Notes under the pieces: generated by a model
The model's input: only the letters and a program-made list of their open reading frames with translations
The model's database searches: none
What the model was told of the DNA's origin: nothing
Part shown: positions 19,118-27,586 of the stretch, piece by piece
Layout: every line of letters begins with the position of its first letter
Position numbering within the stretch: the first letter of the stretch is position 1
Position numbers and translations under genes: made by a program
Assembly: GCA_030266525.1 (NCBI GenBank)
Contig: JAJDIC010000013.1
Location: 1 to 38,507, forward strand
Length of the DNA stretch: 38,507 bases
Reading direction: 5' to 3'
Source of the DNA: Desulfovibrio sp. OttesenSCG-928-G15
GTDB lineage: Bacteria; Desulfobacterota; Desulfovibrionia; Desulfovibrionales; Desulfovibrionaceae

Positions 19118-21160
19118 TTACACGCTGTCAAAGCGCACAAACTGCATCATCAGTCCGGCGCGGCCCTGGGTTGCAGAGCGAAGGGCCGTGGCAAAACCAA
19201 AGAGCCCGCGCATGGGGGCCAAGGCCAGAACCTGCTTTTGCCCCGCCTTGTCATCCACCCTTTCAACCCTTGCTCCGCGTGTGCCGAGCAGGGAAATGAC
19301 CTGTCCAAGAAATGCATCCGGCACATTGATATCCACGCGCATCAAGGGTTCCAGCGTAAGCGGCCCACCCTTTACCAAAGCGTCGCGGACAGCGTGTTGC
19401 GCGGCCATGTGCAGCCCCGGCGCGGTGGCCACGCCGCTGTCGTTGCGGCTCATGCCCAGCACCGTAACCTGGAGACATTCCAGAGCAAAACCGGACGGCC
19501 CGGAATAACAGGCGTCGCGCACACCCTGGGCCACGGATTCACGCAATGAAGAATGCCATTGCGGCGCTTCCCCTACCCCGGCGGCAAAGACAACCCGGTT
19601 CGCCTGCTCCGAGCGCTCCAACGGCGTCACGCGCACAGATACGGCCCCGTAATGCGGCTGCCCTCCAAGCTCGCGGTCAAACAGCCCTTCGCCTTGCGCT
19701 TCTTTGGCAATGGTTTCACGGCACACAACCTGGGGGTTGCCGCTACGCGGGGCAATGCCCCATTCACGGCGAATGCGATCTGCCAGCACTTCCAGATGCA
19801 GTTCGCCCATGCCGGAAACAACGCGCTGCCCCGTAGCCTCGTTAATTTCCAGGGCAAGGGTGGGGTCTTCGGCAAGAAGAACTTCAAGGGCTGCATCAAG
19901 TTTTTCGCCCTCTTCGACGTTTTTAGGCTCAAAAGCCAAAGAAATTACTGGTCGCCAGGAGCGAAGCGGCTCCAGCAGCAACATTTTGTCGCCACTGACC
20001 AGGGTTTCGCCGGTGGTGACACATTTCAAGCCCTGAATGGCAATAATGTCACCAGCCGAGGCCTCGTTCAGGTTTTCGCGCTGGGCGGCATGCAGGCGGT
20101 AAAGCCGCATGGCCCGTTCCTTTTTTCCGGAAGAGGCGTTGGTCAGGGCGTCGCCCTCATGCAGCGTTCCGGCGTACAGACGGACAAAGGCGGTTTTGCG
20201 TCCGCCCTGCACCTGTATCTTGAACACCAGGGCGCACAGCGGTGCGGCAGGGTCGGCGGGAACCGCAACACTTTTGTCGCCCCCCTTGTTGTCTGCTTGT
20301 TGCGCAACAGCGGGCGGCACATCAGAAGGACTTGGCAGATATCGGCACACCGCATCCAGAACAGGCTGTACCCCCATGTTGCGCAGGGCCGAAGCAGCAA
20401 ACACCGGCACGATGCGCCGCGCCAGCGTGGCGGCGCGAATGGCGGCGTCCAGCCGTTCCGGCGCGGGGTCCTGCCCGGAAAGGTAGAGGTCAAGAAGCGC
20501 GTCATCCTCCATGGTCACGGCGTCCATAAGGGCTTCGCGGTAGGGGGCGGCAAAAGCTTCTTCCTCATCGCCAAAAGGCGTGCGAATAACGGTTTTGCCA
20601 TGCGCCCCGGTATCAAAGGTCAGCTTTTCCCGGCGCACAATATCGAGCACCGCGCAAAAATCGTCTCCTTCGCCAAGGGGAATGGTTACCGGCACCGGGT
20701 TTGCCCCGAGGCGCTCGCGTATGGCCCCCAACACAGAATCATACGACGCGCCCACCCTGTCCATTTTATTGATAACCGCGAGGCGCGGAATGCCGAACTC
20801 GTCCGCCTGTTTCCACACGGTTTCCGACTGCGGCTCCACCCCGCCCACAGCGCAAAACACCCCGACGGCGGCGTCAAGCACCCTGAGACAACGCTCTACC
20901 TCTACAGTAAAATCCACGTGGCCGGGTGTATCGACCAGGTTTATGGTATGCCCCTGCCACAGGCAGGTAATACAGGCCGAGGCAATGGTAATGCCCCGCT
21001 CCTGCTCCTCCGGCATGAAGTCCATGGTGGCCGCACCCTCGTGCACTTCGCCCATACGGTGAATAACATCGGAATAATACAGGATACGCTCGGAAAGCGT
21101 GGTCTTTCCGGCGTCAATGTGGGCAATAATGCCGATATTGCGCAAACTGGCGATATTCAT
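19118..21160 (-). CDS. Elongation factor G paralog
   Basis: From ATG 21160 the protein has 680 residues, close to normal EF-G length; an upstream extension to 21244 is not EF-G-like. GTPase motifs are intact: AHIDAGKTT (G1), ERGITI (G2), DTPGHVDF (G3) and NKMDR (G4). Domains II-V follow, with the family-typical [14 protein letters not shown]. It sits with ksgA and folK, not with rpsL-rpsG-tuf, and the C-terminal domains look divergent (ending MQFVRFDSV). It is therefore probably a second EF-G, which may act in recycling or under stress rather than as the main translocase. Whether another fusA exists in the genome cannot be seen here. Confidence 0.88.
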   Translation of the reverse strand: MNIASLRNIGIIAHIDAGKTTLSERILYYSDVIHRMGEVHEGAATMDFMPEEQERGITIASACITCLWQGHTINLVDTPGHVDFTVEVERCLRVLDAAVGVFCAVGGVEPQSETVWKQADEFGIPRLAVINKMDRVGASYDSVLGAIRERLGANPVPVTIPLGEGDDFCAVLDIVRREKLTFDTGAHGKTVIRTPFGDEEEAFAAPYREALMDAVTMEDDALLDLYLSGQDPAPERLDAAIRAATLARRIVPVFAASALRNMGVQPVLDAVCRYLPSPSDVPPAVAQQADNKGGDKSVAVPADPAAPLCALVFKIQVQGGRKTAFVRLYAGTLHEGDALTNASSGKKERAMRLYRLHAAQRENLNEASAGDIIAIQGLKCVTTGETLVSGDKMLLLEPLRSWRPVISLAFEPKNVEEGEKLDAALEVLLAEDPTLALEINEATGQRVVSGMGELHLEVLADRIRREWGIAPRSGNPQVVCRETIAKEAQGEGLFDRELGGQPHYGAVSVRVTPLERSEQANRVVFAAGVGEAPQWHSSLRESVAQGVRDACYSGPSGFALECLQVTVLGMSRNDSGVATAPGLHMAAQHAVRDALVKGGPLTLEPLMRVDINVPDAFLGQVISLLGTRGARVERVDDKAGQKQVLALAPMRGLFGFATALRSATQGRAGLMMQFVRFDSV

Positions 21161-21180
21161 GGCAAAAAGCCCCGTACCAA

Positions 21181-21951
21181 TCAGGAAAACAGTCGCATCC
21201 GCTTTGAGCGGAACCAGTCCGGCCCGACTGAGGGCCAGAACCACACAGACTCATGCGCCTCATCCAGGTGCAGGAACATGGCGTCCGGGTCTTGCGGACA
21301 CACGACTTCCGACGGTTCACAAAGGTCTGCTCCGTCAATGCTGCCGTCAAAATAGTGGTCGGCCACAACGGCCATTCTGCGGTTATAATAGCGGGGAAGG
21401 CTGGTCAGGGAACGACAATGAATGTCTGCCCGGTGGGCGAAAAGGGCCAGAGATTCAAAGGAAGAAGCACGGCCCAGCAGGATAATCCGCCCCTTGCCTT
21501 CCGCTTCCGTAAGGCTTCTGGCAAGGGCGATAACCTCACCCTCTTCCGCTATATACGCTTCTTCCACGCCGGAAAGTTCCAGCGTAGCCAGCAAAGGGGA
21601 AGATATGCCTTCACCTATCGGCAAAAAGCAGGGAAAAATATTGTGCACTCCGGCCAGAACGGCGGGCATGAGCGCGGCAATCAGCGCTGCCGGAGAGGGG
21701 TAATCCGCGTCGCACACGATCAGCGCCCAAGGCGCGGGGGCCAGGGTCCACTCCACCCCGAAGCCGGAGCGAAAGCTTTTGCTGGTCATTTCACGCTGCG
21801 GCAGCTCGCCCCATACATCATACTGCCGGGCGATACACTTTTTGAGAATGGCCCGCCCCTTGTCGCCAAGCGACTCGTATGCCAGAGCCATCTGATTGTC
21901 TGCGATAGCATGTGAGGAAAACCAGGCGGTACAATTCGAAGAAAGGGACAT
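21181..21951 (-). CDS. Short protein resembling the core of histidinol dehydrogenase
   Basis: The 256-residue protein starts at ATG 21951 with GGAGG six bases upstream. No family can be named with certainty. The middle, [20 protein letters not shown], then GVHNIFPC and [12 protein letters not shown], resembles the HisD stretch in which YPSSVLM...PA..AGV is followed by LAGVDEVY. True HisD has about 430 residues and catalytic His/Glu pairs that I cannot find here, so enzyme activity as HisD is unlikely. It lies 20 bases before the EF-G paralog, in one operon. A distant, truncated HisD-like fold with a new role is my best reading. Confidence 0.5.
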   Translation of the reverse strand: MSLSSNCTAWFSSHAIADNQMALAYESLGDKGRAILKKCIARQYDVWGELPQREMTSKSFRSGFGVEWTLAPAPWALIVCDADYPSPAALIAALMPAVLAGVHNIFPCFLPIGEGISSPLLATLELSGVEEAYIAEEGEVIALARSLTEAEGKGRIILLGRASSFESLALFAHRADIHCRSLTSLPRYYNRRMAVVADHYFDGSIDGADLCEPSEVVCPQDPDAMFLHLDEAHESVWFWPSVGPDWFRSKRMRLFS

Positions 21952-22078
21952 GGGAATCCTCCGAAGAAAAATAGTCTTGATACGCTGTAACGGCCTGCAT
22001 AAAAAACCGCACGCGGACAGCCGGCGACAGGCCGGAAGCACTGCGGCATGGCAAGGGAAGCAACGGTTTTATAAACGC

Positions 22079-22372
22079 TTAATCGTCTTTTTTAGGCAAC
22101 TCGGGAATATCTCTTCCCGCTTCTTCCAGCTTGTCCAGAAACTTCTGGCGGCAGTCATAGCTGCAAAAATGGTGCACAGCGTTACCATCGCGCACCTTGA
22201 TGCTGGAATCCGTTTCCACATAGGTGCCGCAAATGGGGTCTTTTACCATTTCACCGGCGGCAATCTTGCGATCCCGGTCTTTGGACTCATCGTTGTTCTT
22301 GCGGCCCCGTTCATTGGTAATGAGCTTATACAGCACAAAAACGGCAACCGCGATGAGCAAATACTTAATCAT
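22079..22372 (-). CDS. Membrane-anchored YHS-domain protein
   Basis: The 97-residue protein has an N-terminal membrane helix (MIKYLLIAVAVFVLYKLI), a charged linker, and a YHS-type domain (MVKDPICGTYVE, then HHFCSYDCRQKFLDK). The cysteines C-x(n)-C-x3-C suggest metal binding, as in other YHS/TRASH-like domains. The start is ATG 22372 with AAGGAG five bases upstream. It sits between folK and the HisD-like gene on the same strand. A membrane-bound metal sensor or chaperone is plausible, but this is inference. Confidence 0.75.
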   Translation of the reverse strand: MIKYLLIAVAVFVLYKLITNERGRKNNDESKDRDRKIAAGEMVKDPICGTYVETDSSIKVRDGNAVHHFCSYDCRQKFLDKLEEAGRDIPELPKKDD

Positions 22373-22440
22373 GAGTTCTCCTTGGCGCGTAACGCGGGGA
22401 AGTGGGTAAAGGCAAAGCGGCGGGCCATGGCCGGGCCGCA

Positions 22441-22983
22441 TCAGGGCTGGTAAATAACGCCGTCCCGGCATGCATGGCCCAGCCCGGACAAAAAGCCCGC
22501 CACTGCCCGCCCGTCAGGCAAGGCAAGATCAGGCGCAATTTCCAGCAAGGGCACAAGCACAAAGGCGCGTTCACACATACGCGGGTGCGGCAGCGTCAAT
22601 CGTTCATCATTCATACTCGTATTGCCAAATAACAGCAAATCCAAATCAATAGCCCGAGGGCCAAAACGCACCGCCCCCTCCCGAACCCGGCCAAGCTTTT
22701 GCTCCAGAATCAACAACGCATCCAACAGGGAATTGGCCGAAAGAGAAGGCGCACAGGCAAGACAAGCTACCTGATTCAAAAAAAAGGGCTGGTCTTTCAC
22801 CCCTTGCGGCTCGGTACGATACAGCCCGGATACAGAAACAAGGCCCAACACACCGGGCAAGGTATCAGGCAGACGCGCCAAAGCGCCAACCGCCGCAGCC
22901 AGGGTGCGCACGGAATCGCCCGTATTGGAGCCAAGCCCGATATAGGCGCACAGGGCGTCAGGCGGTATGGCGAGATTGTGCAT
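22441..22983 (-). CDS. folK: 2-amino-4-hydroxy-6-hydroxymethyldihydropteridine pyrophosphokinase
   Basis: The 180-residue HPPK shows AYIGLGSNTGDS at the start, the substrate-binding segment VSGLYRTEPQGVKDQPFFLN, and the signature FGPRAIDLDLLLFG, where HPPK usually has R/F-GPRxIDLDL. It transfers pyrophosphate from ATP to 6-hydroxymethyl-dihydropterin in folate synthesis. It appears to lead the minus-strand operon through YHS, the HisD-like gene, the EF-G paralog and ksgA. Upstream is the large non-coding repeat. Confidence 0.92.
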   Translation of the reverse strand: MHNLAIPPDALCAYIGLGSNTGDSVRTLAAAVGALARLPDTLPGVLGLVSVSGLYRTEPQGVKDQPFFLNQVACLACAPSLSANSLLDALLILEQKLGRVREGAVRFGPRAIDLDLLLFGNTSMNDERLTLPHPRMCERAFVLVPLLEIAPDLALPDGRAVAGFLSGLGHACRDGVIYQP

Positions 22984-23072
22984 GGTGTTTTTTACCTTTT
23001 CCGGGTTGGGGCTGTCAAATTGGGGAAATTTTTTTCAGCCTGTTTGCCACAACCTACAGTCAGTGGATGATT

Positions 23073-23575
23073 AAAGAATAAGATCCGTCTGACACGCGTT
23101 CCGAAAGCCTCTTTTACAGATGACGGTCGGCCCCCACTTCCTGTAGGGGCACTCCCTGTCGGGCTAGTTTCTCCGCCTGCGGCTCCGAAGCCGTCGCCCT
23201 CCCGCCCGAGACAGGGCGGGGGCCGACATCCCTGTCGGCCTGTTGTGCCATGGTGTTACATTTAGCTGATACCTAAGAGCGCCGGAGTCATGCGCGAGCT
23301 TTTGCTTCACGGTGCCGCAGCGTAACGGTTTCTGATCTGTTGCCTGTACCGCGAGCGATCACGCTTGGAGACCCCTGCCGCTACTTCCGGTCCATACACG
23401 CACGGTCCTTTGTGGGTCGGGGATGCCTTTCGTGCGCAGGCCGTCCGCAGTCGGAGCTTAACGCGGGCACAACAGCCGCGCCCGGAAATACTGGGGGCGT
23501 GGTCCGCAAGGACGGTCGGAGCGCGAAAGGCATCACCGGCTCCGGCAGCCGCGCCTCAGACGGCTCTTACTGTTT
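23073..23575 (+). repeat. Structured non-coding repeat element, copy A (with terminal inverted repeats)
   Basis: This 503-base element has no gene and fills most of the folK-xerD gap (22984-23705). Its ends are imperfect inverted repeats of about 26 bases (23073-23098 and 23550-23575) with identical cores CCGTCTGA (23085-23092) and TCAGACGG (23556-23563). The other copy, at 34276-34728, is its reverse complement. Blocks such as 23403-23434 are identical in both. Internal hairpins: 23131-23149 (loop TTCCT), GGCCGAC/GTCGGCC at 23221-23240, and long-range arms 23422-23434 with 23522-23534. Copy A has 47 extra bases at about 23164-23210. A non-autonomous mobile element or structured RNA locus are the main options. 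Confidence 0.85.
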
Positions 23576-23705
23576 TTTGCCTTTCCAGCCTTTACAACCT
23601 TTACAACCTTCCTGACCGCCACATCGCCATATATACATTCACCCCCAAAAAAGTTACATTAATCACGAAGCTTATTCACTTCCACAACCCCGGTCTACCA
23701 TTGCC

Positions 23706-24641
23706 ATGAAACATACCGACGCAGCCCCCGCCACCTTCACCCACCCTCTGGTTGACCGGTATCTTGAGCATTTGCTCATCGAAAAAGGACTGTCCCAGAA
23801 CACGCTTCTGGCGTATGGTAAAGATTTGCAGAATTTCACCGCCTTTCTTGCCGAGCGCGAGCACTGCGCCCTGCCTGACATTCGCCTGGACGCGGTGAAC
23901 GAACAAATACTCTTCCTGTATGTGGTGCACACCCGAAAACAGGGACTTTCCGGCAGGAGTCTTGCCCGTCATCTTTCTGCCCTGCGCGGCTTTTTCTCCT
24001 TTGCCAGGGAAGAAGGCGAGCTTGAGGAAGACCCGGCCCGCTTTCTGGAAAACCCCAAACTGAGCCGCGCCCTGCCGGAAGTGCTCAGCCGTGAGGAAAT
24101 GGACGCTCTGCTCGCCGCACCGGACCTCTCCACCAAGCTGGGCTTTCGTGACAGAACCATGCTGGAGCTTCTCTACGCTTCCGGGCTTCGGGTTTCAGAA
24201 CTGTGCGCCCTGTGCGCCCTCGACTTTGACCCGCAAAGCAACCTGCTGCGCGTTTTCGGCAAAGGCTCGAAAGAGCGGCTTGTCCCGGTACATGCAAACG
24301 CCGCCCGTTTTTTGCAGGATTACATACGCCATTGGCGGCCCCTTTTTGACCCGAAAAATCCGGAGCTGTTCCTGAACAGATCCGGCAAAAAGCTCTCGCG
24401 GGTCGGGGTATGGAAACTGGTGCAAAAATACGCCCTGACGGCAGGCATCAAGGTGGAAATTTCACCCCACACTTTTCGGCACTCCTTTGCCACCCATCTT
24501 CTGGAAGGCGGCGCAGACCTGCGTTCCGTCCAAATGTTGCTGGGCCACGCGGACATAACCGCCACAGAAATTTATACCCATGTACAGCAGGAACGAGCTG
24601 TTGCCATACACAAAAAATATCACCCCCGCTCGGCAGAGTAA
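23706..24641 (+). CDS. xerD: Tyrosine recombinase XerD
   Basis: The 311-residue recombinase has an N-terminal SAM-like core-binding domain (LVDRYLEHLLIEKGLSQNT) and a catalytic domain with all key residues: Arg in GLRVSEL, Lys in GKGSKERLVPV, His and Arg in SPHTFRHSFATHLL, His in LGHADI, and the nucleophile Tyr in EIYTHV. The C-terminal YHPRS motif favours XerD over XerC. With XerC it resolves chromosome dimers at dif. The start ATG is weakly supported by a ribosome site. The gene begins 130 bases after repeat element A; whether the two are linked in function is unknown. The dihydropyrimidinase gene follows after 22 bases. Confidence 0.92.
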   Translation: MKHTDAAPATFTHPLVDRYLEHLLIEKGLSQNTLLAYGKDLQNFTAFLAEREHCALPDIRLDAVNEQILFLYVVHTRKQGLSGRSLARHLSALRGFFSFAREEGELEEDPARFLENPKLSRALPEVLSREEMDALLAAPDLSTKLGFRDRTMLELLYASGLRVSELCALCALDFDPQSNLLRVFGKGSKERLVPVHANAARFLQDYIRHWRPLFDPKNPELFLNRSGKKLSRVGVWKLVQKYALTAGIKVEISPHTFRHSFATHLLEGGADLRSVQMLLGHADITATEIYTHVQQERAVAIHKKYHPRSAE

Positions 24642-24663
24642 GGGCCTGCACAAAGGAAACTCC

Positions 24664-26079
24664 ATGAACATGCTTATTCAGGGTGGAACAGTCATTACCG
24701 AATGCGAGCGCTTCCGGGCGGATATTCTGGTTGAACAGGGCCGTATAGTTACCATTGGCGAAAAGCTCCCGTCCGGCAACGACTGCCGGGTTGTGGACGC
24801 GCATGGCAAGCTGGTTTTGCCCGGTGCCGTAGATGTGCACACCCACCTGGCCATGCCTTTTGGAGGAACCATTTCCGCTGACGGCTATTTTGCCGGAACT
24901 CGCGCTGCGGCCTGCGGCGGGACGACCACAGTTTTTGACTTTGTCATGCAGGACTCGGGAGAAAGGCTGGATAGCGCGGTACACCGCCGTATGGCCCTTT
25001 GCCGGGAAGAAGCCGCGGTTGACTACGCCTTCCACGTTGCCATTAAAGATATCAGCGGCAATCTGCTGGACAGCATGGACGACTGCGTTGCCATGGGCGT
25101 GCCTTCCTTCAAGGTTTTCATGGTCTACGATTTTCGTGTCAATGACGGCGACTTTTACCAGATTCTGGAAAAGTCCAGACAGTGCAGATCCCTGGTCAGC
25201 GTACACGCAGAAAATAACGATCTTGTCGGACACCTGACAAATCAGCACCTGGCCGCAGGCCGAACGTCTCCTGTCTATCACTATTTGTCACGCCCGGAAT
25301 TTGTTGAGTCAGAGGCGGTAGGAAAAGCTATTGCCCTTGCCCGTGAAACCGGGGCAGCCCTGTATATAGTCCACCTGGCCTGCGCCGACGGGATAGAAGA
25401 GGTGAAGGCGGCCCAGGCAGACGGGCTGCACATATTTGCGGAAACCTGCCCGCAGTACCTGGAATTTACCAGCGATGTGTACCACCGCGATGACGGCGGC
25501 CTCTTTGTCTGCTCTCCGCCGATGAAGGGCGAGCACAGCCGTCAAAGCCTTTGGCGGGCACTGAATAACAACCATGTATCCGTGGTCGCCACCGACCATT
25601 GCCCCTTTTTGCTTTCCGAAAAAGCGTGGGGCAAAGACGACTTCACCAAAACACCGAACGGCTGTTCCGGCATTGAAGTTCTCTACCCCTACATGCTGGC
25701 CAGAGCGAATATCGGACACATCAGCTTTGAGCAGGCGGTGAAGGTGTGCGCTTCCAACCCGGCCAGAATTTTCGGCTGTCCGTCCAAAGGCGGGCTAGCT
25801 CCGGGAAAAGACGCAGACATCGTTATCTACGATCCGGAAATCGACTTTGTGATCACGCAGGACAAGATGCACTCTGACAGCGATCATACCATATGGGAGG
25901 GCGTTTCCCTGCGCGGTTATCCGGTACAAACCTATTCACGCGGCCGCCTGGTCTATGACCATGGCGCGTTTGTCGGCGAAAAGGGCTGGGGCCGCTTTTT
26001 GGAGCGCCGCCTGGAGTACTTGCCAAAGGTAAGCCCCCCACCCCATGACGGCGCGGAGGGCACACATTACTTTCGATAA
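24664..26079 (+). CDS. Dihydropyrimidinase / D-hydantoinase
   Basis: From ATG 24664, with AAGGAAA six bases upstream, the protein has 471 residues. The amidohydrolase centre is intact: His59 and His61 (DVHTHLAMPFGG), carboxylated Lys150 (GVPSFKVFMVYDF), His181 (VHAENND), a further His in IVHLACADG, and Asp in ATDHCPF. Family motifs ETCPQYLEF and CSPPMKGE are present. It opens the ring of dihydrouracil, dihydrothymine or hydantoins to N-carbamoyl amino acids. The convergent M20 gene would perform the next step. No dihydropyrimidine dehydrogenase is nearby, so the first step, or use on hydantoins, is unclear. Confidence 0.9.
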   Translation: MNMLIQGGTVITECERFRADILVEQGRIVTIGEKLPSGNDCRVVDAHGKLVLPGAVDVHTHLAMPFGGTISADGYFAGTRAAACGGTTTVFDFVMQDSGERLDSAVHRRMALCREEAAVDYAFHVAIKDISGNLLDSMDDCVAMGVPSFKVFMVYDFRVNDGDFYQILEKSRQCRSLVSVHAENNDLVGHLTNQHLAAGRTSPVYHYLSRPEFVESEAVGKAIALARETGAALYIVHLACADGIEEVKAAQADGLHIFAETCPQYLEFTSDVYHRDDGGLFVCSPPMKGEHSRQSLWRALNNNHVSVVATDHCPFLLSEKAWGKDDFTKTPNGCSGIEVLYPYMLARANIGHISFEQAVKVCASNPARIFGCPSKGGLAPGKDADIVIYDPEIDFVITQDKMHSDSDHTIWEGVSLRGYPVQTYSRGRLVYDHGAFVGEKGWGRFLERRLEYLPKVSPPPHDGAEGTHYFR

Positions 26080-26102
26080 GCGGCGGGCCTGACCGTCCGG
26101 CC

Positions 26103-27338
26103 TCACAGCCCCTGCTGATCGAGCGTAAGTATGGTGTTCAGCAGTACATCAACCCCTTTGGCGCAGGCGGCAAGGCTGGTGTGTTCTATTTCCGTATGGC
26201 TGTGCCCGCCCTCACTCGGCACAAAAATCATGGCGGTGGGCACAGCCGTGGCCATATACTGCGCATCGTGGCCGGGGCCGCTGTACATTTCTTTATGGCT
26301 GTAAGCCAGCCGTTCGCAAGCGCCGCGAATGACGGCAGTCAGGCGTGGGTCAAAAACCGTTGTGTCCCTTTCCCAGTTGCTGGAAACGCTTAACTCGCAG
26401 CCGACAAGCGTTTTCGGCAACGCGGCAATCACTTCCTTGACCTGTGCGATTACCTCCGGATTTCTGTGCCGTGCGTCAAGCGAAAAGGCCGCCATAGCGG
26501 GAATAATGGTGTGGATGTTCGGCTCTACCTTCATCTGCCCGGTGGTGTACACCAGTTCGCCATCAAGCCTGTCCAGCTGTTCATGTAACAGTTCAATTAC
26601 CTTGCAGGCCGCAAAAAGAGCGTCCCGGCGGTATTTCATGGGCGTTGTGCCCGCGTGCCCGGCCTGCCCGACCAGACGAAAGGTATGGTTCAACATGCCG
26701 ACTACGCCTGCAACGACGCCGATGTCGGTTTTTTCCGCTTCCAGTACAGGCCCCTGCTCTATGTGCAATTCGACAAGCGCCAGACAATCGTCCGGGTCAA
26801 GGCGGTTGGCCGCCTCCCCAAGATAACCGGAAGCGGCAAGAGCCTGTTCAAAGGTCACGCCTTCACTATCTGTGGTGCGTATGGCCTCTTCACGCTGAAA
26901 ACGCCCGGTAATCACGCCTGAAGACATTATCGCCGGAGGGAAGCGCGCGCCCTCTTCATTGGTCCATATGACTATCGTGTAGGAATGGCGCAGGGGGATG
27001 CCGCGCTCTACAATGGATTCCGCCGCTTCCAGGGCAGCCAGTACGCCCAGTACGCCATCATAATTCCCGCCCTGTTTCACAGAGTCGATATGCGAGCCGG
27101 AGTAAATTGCCGGGCCGTCGCCGCTGCCTTGCAGGGTGGCGTATATGTTGCCCATATCATCCATTGTTATTGAAAGCCCAAGTTTGCGGCAACGTGCACA
27201 AAATTCATTTCTTGCGGCTACATCCGCCTCTGACAAGGCCAGACGCGTAATGCCGCCCTGTCCTGTGGCGCCAAAACGGCTGAACGCGGTTATTTTTTCC
27301 TCCAGTCTCTTTTCATTGCAACGGGGCATGGCGGACAT
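26103..27338 (-). CDS. M20-family Zn amidohydrolase (N-carbamoyl-amino acid / beta-ureidopropionase / allantoate type)
   Basis: This 411-residue metal hydrolase keeps the binuclear site: His83 and Asp85 (SGSHIDSV), Asp94 (GNYDGVLG), Glu128-Glu129 (WTNEEGARF), His191 (ELHIEQGP) and a C-terminal His in GGHSHTEIE. These define the HyuC/AllC/beta-ureidopropionase branch. Members cut N-carbamoyl groups to ammonia, CO2 and an amino acid. The 23-base convergent spacing with dihydropyrimidinase suggests N-carbamoyl-beta-alanine or N-carbamoyl amino acids as substrate. Allantoate is an alternative that sequence alone does not exclude. The start ATG has AGGAG ten bases upstream. Confidence 0.87.
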   Translation of the reverse strand: MSAMPRCNEKRLEEKITAFSRFGATGQGGITRLALSEADVAARNEFCARCRKLGLSITMDDMGNIYATLQGSGDGPAIYSGSHIDSVKQGGNYDGVLGVLAALEAAESIVERGIPLRHSYTIVIWTNEEGARFPPAIMSSGVITGRFQREEAIRTTDSEGVTFEQALAASGYLGEAANRLDPDDCLALVELHIEQGPVLEAEKTDIGVVAGVVGMLNHTFRLVGQAGHAGTTPMKYRRDALFAACKVIELLHEQLDRLDGELVYTTGQMKVEPNIHTIIPAMAAFSLDARHRNPEVIAQVKEVIAALPKTLVGCELSVSSNWERDTTVFDPRLTAVIRGACERLAYSHKEMYSGPGHDAQYMATAVPTAMIFVPSEGGHSHTEIEHTSLAACAKGVDVLLNTILTLDQQGL

Positions 27339-27400
27339 GGCGTTTTTACTCCTGATTGGTTATGAAGAAGGCAAGTATATATAAAACCCATTGCCCTACA

Positions 27401-27429
27401 ATCGTATGTAAGTGTATAATACTGTACAA
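27401..27429 (-). promoter_or_regulatory. Candidate promoter for the M20 hydrolase
   Basis: On the minus strand TTGTAC (27424-27429) and TACGAT (27401-27406) are spaced by 17. The spacer is AT-rich and holds the small palindrome GTATAATAC, the kind of sequence bound by GntR-type regulators; this is suggestive only. Confidence 0.35.
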
Positions 27430-27490
27430 TTACAAACAATTTCCGGCAAGCGCAAATCGGTGTACCGCTCGCCTCTGCCCCGGAAAACGT

Positions 27491-27527
27491 AAAAACCGAT
27501 CGCTGCGCAGTACGCAACGACCGGTTT
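27491..27527 (-). terminator. Terminator after the repeat lipoprotein
   Basis: On the minus strand a stem with AAACCGGTCG/CGATCGGTTT (one mismatch) and inner TGCG/CGCA closes on a 5-base loop and runs straight into TTTTT. Confidence 0.75.
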
Positions 27528-27586
27528 GATGGCACAGCCCGTATAGAGCCGAACAACGCGTTTTTGCGTCAGACGGCAGCCGGGGC

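Noticed and set aside
23340..23709. Short plus-strand open frames inside repeat element A
   Set aside because: They are not kept in frame in copy B, lack ribosome sites, and overlap conserved stems.
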